DNA from: Pedobacter caeni
GTDB lineage: Bacteria > Bacteroidota > Bacteroidia > Sphingobacteriales > Sphingobacteriaceae
DNA: 64,000 nt
Assembly: GCF_900129215.1 (NCBI RefSeq)
Contig: NZ_FQUQ01000001.1
Location: forward strand, 1,240,001 to 1,304,000
Reading direction: 5' to 3'
Positions 26,250-33,691 of the stretch are shown in pieces. Both the position numbers and the translations under genes were made by a program. The notes under the pieces are model-generated. The model was not told the DNA's origin. It saw only the letters and a list, made by a program, of their open reading frames with translations, and made no database searches. Every line of letters starts with the position of its first letter. Positions within the stretch are counted from its first letter, which is position 1.

Positions 26250-26447
26250 CTATTCTACGTATAGTGACATTTCCTTATCAAAGGTCCATACCTGCCGTTG
26301 CCCCATCCTCGCGATTACAAGTGAGTAGTTATAATCAGACGCTTCTATTTCAAGTATCTCCCCTAAATTAACCAATTTATCACCAACGGCTAAATCGGCC
26401 ATTTCCAAGATTCTAAACATTGTGTGTTGTTCCAATATAGTATTCAT
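26250..26447 (-). CDS. Small hypothetical protein (65 aa)
   Basis: A 65-residue open frame starting ATG at 26447 (MNTILEQHTMFRILEMADLA). It has no signal peptide, membrane segment or recognised domain; the second half looks beta-rich (DYNYSLVIARMGQRQVWTFD). An exact TATTTTTG -7 box lies upstream on the minus strand near 26499-26506 in a strongly A+T-rich leader. I favour a real gene on the promoter and a normal codon pattern, but cannot name it. Confidence 0.55.
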   Translation of the reverse strand: MNTILEQHTMFRILEMADLAVGDKLVNLGEILEIEASDYNYSLVIARMGQRQVWTFDKEMSLYVE

Positions 26448-26614
26448 GAGAGCGAAAAATTAAGAAAAGTTCTAGTTAAAATTTAATTAATACCCAAAAA
26501 TAAATATTTTTACCACAAAACACTAACAAATTAACTTAATACACTCAATCGGTGTCATTTATAAAAACACAACCTCCTCAGGGCAGGTTTAAAGGTGTTT
26601 CCGAGGTGTTTTAC

Positions 26615-26622
26615 TACCTTTG
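26615..26622 (+). promoter_or_regulatory. -7 promoter element of second Crp/Fnr gene
   Basis: TACCTTTG, an exact TAnnTTTG match, lies inside the longer open frame and 29 bases before the ATG at 26652, so it decides the start. Confidence 0.6.
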
Positions 26623-26651
26623 TACAGAAAATAAAACTCCCCTGTCTCCGC

Positions 26652-27233
26652 ATGAATCCTTTTAATATCCTTTTCGAACACCTGCAATCCACCATTGATC
26701 TCAATGTGGAACAATTAGCGCTCATCGGGAATAAATTCAAAGAGAAGAAGGTCAAAAAGAAAGGCTTTTTACTGGGCGCAGGGGAAGTATCCAAACACAT
26801 GCGTTTTATTGCTTCCGGCTGTTTGCGGAGCTATTATATGGACGAAAATAGTCAGGAGCACACTTTACAGTTTGGCATAGAGAACTGGTGGGTCAACGAC
26901 CTTTACAGTTACCTCACCGGCAGCCCTTCCAATCAGTTTCTTCAGGCAATTGAGGAAAGCACAATATTACAGATCCATAAAGACGACCTCGAAATTCTTA
27001 TCGGGGAAGTTCCCGGAATAGAGCGGTTTTTCAGGCTCAAGATCCAGTCGGCCTATGTAACCTTACAGGAAAGAATGCTGGACAACATGAGCCTTACGGC
27101 TTATGATCGTTACGTAGATTTCCGGAATAAATACAGGGATATCGAACAAAGGGTACCACAGTATATGATTGCCTCCTACCTGGGGATCACTCCCGAATTT
27201 CTCAGTAACATCCGTAAGAACGCGCCAAGGTAA
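26652..27233 (+). CDS. Crp/Fnr-family transcriptional regulator
   Basis: About 193 residues from ATG at 26652 (MNPFNILFEHLQSTIDL). The cyclic-nucleotide-binding-type barrel spans about 15-120 (GAGEVSKHMRFIASGCLRSYYM) and the short HTH is at the end (YMIASYLGITPEFLSNIRK). It is the same length and type as the regulator at 3.0-3.6 kb and likewise precedes a DoxX gene, here with one secreted protein gene between. Ligand unknown. Confidence 0.9.
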   Translation: MNPFNILFEHLQSTIDLNVEQLALIGNKFKEKKVKKKGFLLGAGEVSKHMRFIASGCLRSYYMDENSQEHTLQFGIENWWVNDLYSYLTGSPSNQFLQAIEESTILQIHKDDLEILIGEVPGIERFFRLKIQSAYVTLQERMLDNMSLTAYDRYVDFRNKYRDIEQRVPQYMIASYLGITPEFLSNIRKNAPR

Positions 27234-27277
27234 ATCCTTTCTTAAGGTATCTTAACTTTTCTGTTCCGGGGGAGCAA

Positions 27278-27285
27278 TAGGTTTG
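27278..27285 (+). promoter_or_regulatory. -7 promoter element of secreted protein gene
   Basis: TAGGTTTG fits TAnnTTTG and lies 24 bases before the ATG at 27310; it overlaps the upstream TTG of the longer frame, arguing against that start. Confidence 0.55.
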
Positions 27286-27309
27286 CAGCAGTTATCAAAA
27301 ACACTGCAA

Positions 27310-27930
27310 ATGAATAAAATCACCACGGTCCTGCCCCTGTTTTTTCTGGCTGCATTATCCGCCAGATCACAAACATCATATACACCTGAAAAGGTATTCG
27401 GCCATCGGGCGATGTCTTATCAGCATGTAGTTACACATGCATTTGAGGAGGGAACAATGCGTCTGGCCAATGTGCTCCTCTACGATACAGAATATGGGAG
27501 TAAAAGAAACAACATTTACTTTATCCGCAATACCTTCAGTTACGCGGTAAAAAAGAACCTGTCCCTGGTTGCAGGGCTTGGAATGAAAAATCCAGGTTCC
27601 TTTGGTATGCTCGCCTTGCAATTCCAATACAAACAACAAAGCTTTTCTTTAAGCTATACCGGGGGTGCAACTTACCAGCGGGGCTTTACCCTGGAGCAGT
27701 CATTAATCTTAGAATACCTGCCGGAAATCAGGGAAAAGCTCCATATGGTGATCAGGGCGCAAATCGCCGCCAACATCAACAACACTTACGACAGAGGTTT
27801 CCAGCAAATCCGTGCCGGATTAAAGACCGCAGGTCTTCAATTCGGTTTGGCCGCAAACCTGGACCAATGGCATAACTCCACAAAAACACTCCAGAACTAT
27901 GGACTATTCATCAAAACAACAATTAAATAA
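27310..27930 (+). CDS. Exported protein of unknown function
   Basis: About 206 residues beginning MNKITTVLPLFFLAALSARSQ, a clear signal peptide. The mature part is rich in alternating beta strands (NIYFIRNTFSYAVKKNLSLVAGLG, FSLSYTGGATYQRGF, GLQFGLAANLD), suggesting a small outer-membrane beta barrel or porin-like protein. No family is recognised. It stands between a Crp/Fnr regulator and a DoxX gene and ends eight bases before the latter, so the two are probably co-transcribed. Confidence 0.8.
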   Translation: MNKITTVLPLFFLAALSARSQTSYTPEKVFGHRAMSYQHVVTHAFEEGTMRLANVLLYDTEYGSKRNNIYFIRNTFSYAVKKNLSLVAGLGMKNPGSFGMLALQFQYKQQSFSLSYTGGATYQRGFTLEQSLILEYLPEIREKLHMVIRAQIAANINNTYDRGFQQIRAGLKTAGLQFGLAANLDQWHNSTKTLQNYGLFIKTTIK

Positions 27931-27938
27931 ATAATAAA

Positions 27939-28340
27939 ATGAAAACAAACACAAACACAGGATTACTAATCATCAGACTAACTACGGGCCTTTGCATGTT
28001 GATTTATGGATTGACCAAATTGAAAAACGGCGTGGGTTTTATCGAACAGATGCTTGCAGCTGAGGGCCTTCCTACTTTTTTCGCTTCAGGTGTGTATGTT
28101 GGTGAACTGATCGCCCCATTGGCCATTATGCTGGGCTTCAGGACAAGAATAGCAGCTTTGGTAATGGCTTTTAACTGCCTGGTAGCCCTATTGATTGCAC
28201 AATCCCATCTGATCTTCTCTTTAAACCCTTTTGGCGGTTGGGCCGTTGAACTGTTGGTCATCTATACCTTTATACCATTGGCATTGTTTTTTACCGGAGG
28301 AGGAACTTATGCCCTTTCCAGCAAAAACCGTTGGGATTAA
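27939..28340 (+). CDS. DoxX-family membrane protein
   Basis: A 133-residue protein with four membrane helices. The typical DoxX pattern RLTTGLCMLIYGLTKL near the N-terminus, then VYVGELIAPLAIMLGFRTR and a long final helix, are visible. It is likely co-transcribed with the exported protein gene eight bases upstream and controlled by the Crp/Fnr gene before it. The redox substrate is unknown. Confidence 0.9.
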   Translation: MKTNTNTGLLIIRLTTGLCMLIYGLTKLKNGVGFIEQMLAAEGLPTFFASGVYVGELIAPLAIMLGFRTRIAALVMAFNCLVALLIAQSHLIFSLNPFGGWAVELLVIYTFIPLALFFTGGGTYALSSKNRWD

Positions 28341-28384
28341 AGATGGTCTTATGTCTTTTAAAACTGACCTGGCTTTTAAAAATA

Positions 28385-28419
28385 AACAGCGCACAATCCT
28401 GGCAGGACTGTGCGCTGTT
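28385..28419 (-). terminator. Terminator of alpha/beta-hydrolase gene
   Basis: AACAGCGCACAATCCT (28385-28400) and AGGACTGTGCGCTGTT (28404-28419) form a 16-bp stem with one mismatch and a three-base loop. On the minus strand a TTTATTTTT tract follows, so it mainly ends the hydrolase transcript; it may also slow transcripts leaving the DoxX gene. Confidence 0.85.
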
Positions 28420-28470
28420 ATAGCCTTAAAATTGCGGAGTGTTCCCGCTTTTAAGCCAATTGCAGTTTAC

Positions 28471-29556
28471 TTAGTTATGTTTTTTAAAAAAAGCCTTCAT
28501 TGCACTATTGTATATTTCCGGTGCTTCAAATGGTACATTATGCGAGGCGTTTTTTATGTATAGTAATTCTTTATCTTTCTTTGGTATATTTTTAAGCGCA
28601 TTAAAAATCGTCTTGCCTTGCTCCACTCCAATGGCATAATCAAACTCACCCTGAAGAACCAATACAGGCTTTTTAATTACAGCAATTTCATCTGTTATGT
28701 TCAAATTATTGTAAGACTCGGTGTTCATAAAAACTTCGTTTATGTATTCAAGCTTTGCAATTGCCTTTTCGAGAATTTCAGGAGTGTATTTTATCCGGGC
28801 ATAAAAAGCCGGGTCTTTAAGTAGTTTTGCCTTTTTTGCTTCCAATTCCGGCTGAGCCCAATAAACGTCAAAGCCTAAATCTTTTGGAAATTCAAATCTT
28901 AAAACGTTCATATCCTTAAAGAAATCTTTAAATCCATTTTTTTCAATCTCGCTTAATTTTGTCAGAATCGCTTCATATCTCTTTTTCTTGATAGTGTCAT
29001 TCGTATTTTTCAGAAGTTCGCTGGCCAGTTTACGTTCGTGCTGTATTAAAGCGAAGTTTCTTTGCGGACTATCTGCAAATCCAGAACTGCTTATAAATGA
29101 ATTGATCTTTTCCTGATGTTTTATCAAATACAAAAAGCCGTATGTTCCACCCCAGGAGGTGCCTAAAAGGTTTATTTTTTTGTTTGGATATTTATCTTTT
29201 ATATAAGCTACAACATCATCCAGATCTTTAACAAATTGATCTGTTGTAAGCATTGATTTGTCTTTGCATTCATCAGATTTCCCTCCTCCTCTTTGGTCAA
29301 AGTAAACGACTAAATAATCTTTTTCAAAGACGTCTCTGAAAAATTCATGGTCTACTGAAAAAGCGCCGGGCCCTCCGTGTAATACGATAATTATAGGTTT
29401 TTCTGAATTACCAATAACACGTGTGTAAAGGTTTGATTTCTCAATCGGTATAAAAAATTCGGTGTCTACCTGATGATCGTTTTTTTGCTTTTGAGCCTTA
29501 GAAGAATTAATAATTACGAAAAAAATAGGAATGAGACATAGTAGCGCTCTTTTCAT
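28471..29556 (-). CDS. Exported alpha/beta hydrolase (proline iminopeptidase-like)
   Basis: A 361-residue protein with a signal peptide (about 1-21, NSSKAQ). The alpha/beta hydrolase core has the oxyanion motif LHGGPGAFS, YFDQRGGGKSD, the nucleophile elbow LLGTSWGGTYG, and a C-terminal DYAIG/NASHNVPF that could provide the acid and His. The HGGPG and DQRG motifs are typical of S33 proline iminopeptidases, which release N-terminal Pro from peptides. The gene is visibly more A+T-rich than most neighbours, so recent acquisition is possible. Confidence 0.85.
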   Translation of the reverse strand: MKRALLCLIPIFFVIINSSKAQKQKNDHQVDTEFFIPIEKSNLYTRVIGNSEKPIIIVLHGGPGAFSVDHEFFRDVFEKDYLVVYFDQRGGGKSDECKDKSMLTTDQFVKDLDDVVAYIKDKYPNKKINLLGTSWGGTYGFLYLIKHQEKINSFISSSGFADSPQRNFALIQHERKLASELLKNTNDTIKKKRYEAILTKLSEIEKNGFKDFFKDMNVLRFEFPKDLGFDVYWAQPELEAKKAKLLKDPAFYARIKYTPEILEKAIAKLEYINEVFMNTESYNNLNITDEIAVIKKPVLVLQGEFDYAIGVEQGKTIFNALKNIPKKDKELLYIKNASHNVPFEAPEIYNSAMKAFFKKHN

Positions 29557-29656
29557 TGTTGTTTGGTTTGAGGGGGATAGCAGGTTAAATTAATAATGAA
29601 CTTGTCATAAAAGCAGCCAAAGTATCACTTTTTCGGTGAAGTTCAAAAATTTTCGG

Positions 29657-30700
29657 TCAACGGTGTTCCTGTTCATGGTCCAGCAACCATTTCTTGCGCC
29701 ACAATCCGCCGCCATAACCTGTTAAATGACCATCTGTACCAACCACCCTATGACAAGGAATGATGATGGAAATCCTGTTCATCCCATTTGCGTTTCCAAC
29801 TGCCCTGACTGCCTCCATACGGTTTAACCTTGTTGCCTGCCGGAGATAAGTGGAAGTTTCACCATAAGGAATTTCCTGAAGCTTTTCCCAGACCGCCTGC
29901 TGAAAATCTGTACCGGGACTATGTATGGGCACTGTAAAACTGGTCCTCCTACCCTCAAAATACTCGGCCAGTTGTACCCGAAGGGTATCAAAATGCGGAT
30001 TCTCCCCTTGTAGGATTGTTGCATTCAGGTATTTTGCGATTGCCTTTAGTTCTGTTTCCAGCATTTTCCTGTCCGAAAACTCTAACAAACAGATTCCTTC
30101 TGCTGTTGCACAGGCAAACATGGTCCCAAGTGGCGTTTCCAGCCTGGTCAGGTCTATGACCCCCTTGTCTTTACTATGCTTTGGAGAGCTCCCAAAGATG
30201 GCTTTAAAGGAATCTCCGAAACCGCTGAGTGATTCAAATCCAGCATCAAAAGCCACCATGGTAACCGGTTCTCCGTTTTGTATTTTCTTAAAGGCTGAAT
30301 TGATCCGGAACGCCCTTTGGTATGCCTGAAAAGTCATGCCGTGGTTTTTGAGAAACCACCTGCGCATCTGACTGGGTTGAATTCCCCTCTGAAGTAAATC
30401 CCAGTCTTTAAATTTGGTAGAAGGATCCGAGGCCAGCTCAGCCAGAATGGCTTTAATAGCCTCTGGTGTTTCATCCAGATGTTCCAAAGGATTGCAAACC
30501 TTACAAGGCCGGTATCCACTTAAAATGGCTTCTTTTGTCGTTTTAAAAAACTCAACATTTTCTCTTTTGGGTTTTCTTGCCCTACAGGTAGGCCGACAAA
30601 AAATACCCGTCGTTTTTACCGCCGTAATGAATGTTCCTTCATAAGCGCTGTCTTTTGCCAGAATGGCTTTATAATAGGTTTCTTCAAGATTCAGTTCCAT
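29657..30700 (-). CDS. ada: Bifunctional Ada regulator / O6-methylguanine-DNA methyltransferase
   Basis: A 347-residue Ada protein. The N-terminal zinc domain has C35, C39 (FCRPTC) and C66, C69 (PCKVC), one of which takes a methyl group from DNA phosphotriesters. The middle part (about 85-175) is an AraC-type DNA-binding domain (QMRRWFLKNHGMTFQAYQRA). The C-terminal methyltransferase domain contains the acceptor PCHRVV (C316). It repairs O6-methylguanine and activates the adaptive response. It is followed closely upstream by the PEP-mutase-family gene (11 bases), probably in one transcript. Confidence 0.95.
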   Translation of the reverse strand: MELNLEETYYKAILAKDSAYEGTFITAVKTTGIFCRPTCRARKPKRENVEFFKTTKEAILSGYRPCKVCNPLEHLDETPEAIKAILAELASDPSTKFKDWDLLQRGIQPSQMRRWFLKNHGMTFQAYQRAFRINSAFKKIQNGEPVTMVAFDAGFESLSGFGDSFKAIFGSSPKHSKDKGVIDLTRLETPLGTMFACATAEGICLLEFSDRKMLETELKAIAKYLNATILQGENPHFDTLRVQLAEYFEGRRTSFTVPIHSPGTDFQQAVWEKLQEIPYGETSTYLRQATRLNRMEAVRAVGNANGMNRISIIIPCHRVVGTDGHLTGYGGGLWRKKWLLDHEQEHR

Positions 30701-30711
30701 ATTGATTGTTT

Positions 30712-31479
30712 TTAAAATAAAGGACTAAACGATCCTTCTTCTTTTATACGGTCTATAGCGATCGCAAATTGGTTGTCGAGGTATCGGTACATAAAACCTC
30801 CCATGCTCAGTCTTTTCACCCCCAGTGCACTTAGTTTCTCAAATGAGGACAGTTCAGGCAAACACATCACATTCACCGGAACAGGGCTTGCGGTTACCAC
30901 CGTTCTGATGTCCTCTTCCTGTTGTATACCAGGAACAAAAATGCCATCAGCACCGGAGTTCACATAAGTCTTTATCCTGCCGAGTGTTTCTTCCAGCGCA
31001 TTTTCCTTATTCAAAAGAAAGGCATCTGTCCGTATGTTCATAAAAATATCGATATTTTCTTTTGACAAACCTGCTTTGATCAGCGCTACTTTCTCAGAAA
31101 ACTGTTCGGCAGAAATCAGTTTCCCGGGATTACTGATGTCGGAATCTTCCAGGTTTATCCCTGCAACACCCAGTTCATGCAGGTATTTAATGTTTTCTAC
31201 AATTGCGATGGAATTTTCTCCGTAGCCCGATTCCAGATCTACCGTTAAGGGAATACTGATGCTTTTAATGATCCTGCCCACTATATAAAGCATTTCGCCA
31301 AAAGACAGCTGTTCCCCATCATCATATCCTAAAGACTGCGCAATGGCCGAACTTGATGTTGCAACGGCCTGATACCCTTTTTCCTCAAATAATTGTGCCG
31401 TATTTACATTCCAGACATTCCCTAGTAATAATGCTTGCTCCTGATGGTGGAGTTGTTTAAACTTATTGTAATTATTCAT
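30712..31479 (-). CDS. Isocitrate lyase / PEP-mutase family protein
   Basis: About 255 residues from ATG at 31479; the extra upstream codons overlap a promoter-like TTCCTTTG and are unlikely to be translated. The TIM-barrel family is marked by VDLESGYG (metal site), VAGINLEDSDI and NIRTDAFLL. Members cleave or form C-C or C-P bonds in oxaloacetate, methylisocitrate or phosphoenolpyruvate. No phosphonate genes are near, so the specific substrate is open. It sits 11 bases before ada and is possibly co-transcribed with it. Confidence 0.88.
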   Translation of the reverse strand: MNNYNKFKQLHHQEQALLLGNVWNVNTAQLFEEKGYQAVATSSSAIAQSLGYDDGEQLSFGEMLYIVGRIIKSISIPLTVDLESGYGENSIAIVENIKYLHELGVAGINLEDSDISNPGKLISAEQFSEKVALIKAGLSKENIDIFMNIRTDAFLLNKENALEETLGRIKTYVNSGADGIFVPGIQQEEDIRTVVTASPVPVNVMCLPELSSFEKLSALGVKRLSMGGFMYRYLDNQFAIAIDRIKEEGSFSPLF

Positions 31480-31619
31480 ACCAATTTCTTTGATACAAAG
31501 GAACGGCAACTAAGAATGCCGGACAACCGAAAAATGAACAAGTATTTTTATTTCTGTTAGACCTTTTTTCAGAAGTCTGAATTATTTAATAATGAGCTAT
31601 GAATTTGATATATTGATCT

Positions 31620-32264
31620 ATGAAATTAACACTCCCTCTGATCATCGTTTTTTTGCTGAGTACAGGAATCTCAAGTGGGCAGAACGTTTTAACCAAGCCT
31701 GTTCTTAAAAAGCAACATTCCGTAAAAAGAAAAAAAACAGCTCTTCTTGAGAAGATGGAAAAGGAGTATAAAATTGAAAACGATGGCTGTATTGTAGTTA
31801 ACAAATATAGTCCTGAGCAAAGATTGAAACGTTATCCCTTTTCGAAGGCAATAAAAATAGCCGCAGTCTCTTATAGGTTTACTCCGGGGCAAATTATAAA
31901 TCCCGAGGACATCATAAAACAACGATTGCATATTAAGGATGGCCTATTAGATACGACCTCCATATTGGAGTTTATTCAATTGGGATCTGCACAAACAGAC
32001 TCCTTAACTCAGTTGATTTTTAATACCATTTACCTTAAGACAGAAGCCCTTCATACTGAAGAATTCGGAGCTTGCTTTAATCCAAGAAACTCAATTTTAT
32101 TCTATAATGATAAGGGGAAGATCTTCGAATACATCACGGTCTGCTTTGAATGTCAGAAATTTGAATCCAGCAACACTAAACTTAACATAGGTGATCCCTG
32201 CACGCAGAAATATGAACTTCTCAGAAAATTCTTCATGAGCATAGGCATAAAAAACGGAGTTTAA
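31620..32264 (+). CDS. Exported hypothetical protein
   Basis: A 214-residue protein with a signal peptide (MKLTLPLIIVFLLSTGIS, cleavage near SSGQ). A basic stretch (KKQHSVKRKKTALLEKMEKE) follows. The rest holds several Cys (GCIVV, ACFNP, CFECQKF, DPCTQK) that could form disulfides or bind metal. No family recognised. It is A+T-rich and stands alone; only the signal peptide and length support it as a real gene. Confidence 0.7.
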   Translation: MKLTLPLIIVFLLSTGISSGQNVLTKPVLKKQHSVKRKKTALLEKMEKEYKIENDGCIVVNKYSPEQRLKRYPFSKAIKIAAVSYRFTPGQIINPEDIIKQRLHIKDGLLDTTSILEFIQLGSAQTDSLTQLIFNTIYLKTEALHTEEFGACFNPRNSILFYNDKGKIFEYITVCFECQKFESSNTKLNIGDPCTQKYELLRKFFMSIGIKNGV

Positions 32265-32346
32265 TTCCCATAAAACTGATTGCTGATAAGACAAATAATA
32301 AGAAACTATTTTAAATGTATTTTTACAGCTTAATTTTTAACCTCTC

Positions 32347-32607
32347 ATGACCGAAAAAGTGACATGCCCAAATTGCAACAGCAATAACACTAGATCTCTA
32401 ACAAAATCATTTTTCATTAAAGAAATTATGGTTTCATCAATTATTTTTGTCATTGCCCTTAGCTTCTGTATATATAAATTTTCAACTTTATCGCTTTTCT
32501 TCACCCTTTGGCCGTTGATTTTGATCACATCTAGTCTTATAAAAATTTACAGCCAGAAACCAAATAAGGGTTTCTGCCTAGCGTGCAAAAACAGGTGGAA
32601 GTACTAA
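32347..32607 (+). CDS. Small zinc-ribbon-like membrane protein
   Basis: An 86-residue protein with CPNCNSN at the N-terminus and CLACKNRW at the C-terminus, together a four-Cys zinc-ribbon pattern, flanking two hydrophobic segments (about 27-47 and 49-68). Such small zinc-ribbon membrane proteins are common and unnamed. Strongly A+T-rich. Confidence 0.65.
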   Translation: MTEKVTCPNCNSNNTRSLTKSFFIKEIMVSSIIFVIALSFCIYKFSTLSLFFTLWPLILITSSLIKIYSQKPNKGFCLACKNRWKY

Positions 32608-32667
32608 TCCAGTTTACTATTTTTATTTTCTTAGTTACAGATAATATCAAAGAATCGCAACTATCAC

Positions 32668-32750
32668 AACGCATTTGATTATTTAGTGCTCCAGTATTAC
32701 GAGAGAGGATTGACAATTTGCATTCATTACTCAATCTCGTAAAATGCGTT
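32668..32750. other. Long multi-part inverted repeat
   Basis: Right arm TCAATCTCGTAAAATGCGTT (32731-32750) is contiguous, while its complement is split on the left: AACGCATTT (32668-32676), TACGAG (32698-32703) and ATTGA (32709-32713). The paired pieces could form a stem with two bulges. It lies in the 185-base gap between the small zinc-ribbon gene and the convergent lipid operon, so it may be a terminator region, a small RNA, or a relic of a mobile-element end. Confidence 0.45.
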
Positions 32751-32792
32751 TAATCGATTGGCTAAGTTTCCTTTCCTTGAATTTTGCCGATA

Positions 32793-33680
32793 CTAATTTT
32801 CATTCTTTTGAGCTAATTTCCCCTGAACCAGCATCGCATGCAGTACTTCTGTAGAAAAGCCATGGAGCAACAACCGGAAAGCTGCACCTGCGGTAGGCAA
32901 TGGAATCATCGGATGTTTATTGTTTAAGGCAGTCAGCTTTTCGGGGCAATCCATAATTGTGCTGGCATAAATGCCGATCACTTCATCCAGCTGCAGGGAA
33001 TTGGTGGCCCTCCAAAAGTCATTATCAGTCAGGTAAAACTGATATACCGGAGTGAAAAGTTCTATTGCTGTGCCCAGGTCTATAAAATTGGTCCAGCCAT
33101 CTCTGAAGTTTTCAAATGGAATCTCTCCTTCTGAGATCGCGGTAAAATCCGGATTTTCTTTTTTCACGATCTGAAGTCCTTTTTCTGCAATGGACACATT
33201 CAGGTTGATGATAAAGTTGTAAAGGTTCAGGTCATGTTCCAGAAAAAGGTTGTCTTTTACCTCATTTACAGATAAGGGCTTCAAAGGGTTCATCGGAATA
33301 TCCTGAGCCCCATCCACATTATCTTTGATGAAGCGCAGGACTTCAGAACCCAGATAAAAATGGCGCAGGATGACAAAGTTTGCTTCCGGCGTAATGAAAT
33401 ACTTCATGCCCAGATAAAGGCATTTATGAAGCAGTTTCGGCGCATTGATCAAGTTGGGAATGATGATCTTAAACAGCTGCATCAAGACGATAGAAAGCCT
33501 TGCAAATACCTTTGCTACCGGATATAGAAACTGCCGGCTTTTGCTGGAAGAATCATAGAGAAAAGCGGCTTTTGCATCCGGATTAAAAGGAACACTTTTA
33601 TCCAGGTATAAGGCATGCCAATGACTTGGATTCCGGGGTTCATTCACCATCTTTTCGTAATACTCTCTTTTATGTAGCAT
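32793..33680 (-). CDS. Unknown protein of the KAS III/hydroxylase operon
   Basis: A 295-residue protein I do not recognise. It is helix-rich, with a hydrophobic stretch (about 58-85; VAKVFARLSIVLMQLFKIIIPN) and a second near LGMKYFITPEANFVILRHFYLGSEVL. No signal peptide. Scattered His and Glu (HFYLGSE, LEHDLN, EGEIPFENF) could bind metal, but no clear motif stands out. It begins 11 bases after the KAS III fusion gene and is the last gene of the three-gene operon, so it should act in the same pathway. Confidence 0.8.
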   Translation of the reverse strand: MLHKREYYEKMVNEPRNPSHWHALYLDKSVPFNPDAKAAFLYDSSSKSRQFLYPVAKVFARLSIVLMQLFKIIIPNLINAPKLLHKCLYLGMKYFITPEANFVILRHFYLGSEVLRFIKDNVDGAQDIPMNPLKPLSVNEVKDNLFLEHDLNLYNFIINLNVSIAEKGLQIVKKENPDFTAISEGEIPFENFRDGWTNFIDLGTAIELFTPVYQFYLTDNDFWRATNSLQLDEVIGIYASTIMDCPEKLTALNNKHPMIPLPTAGAAFRLLLHGFSTEVLHAMLVQGKLAQKNEN

Positions 33681-33691
33681 AGCTGTCTGTA

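Noticed and set aside
30712..31479. Phosphonate biosynthesis role for the PEP-mutase-family gene
   Set aside because: No phosphonopyruvate decarboxylase or other phosphonate gene is nearby; the family also contains lyases with unrelated substrates.
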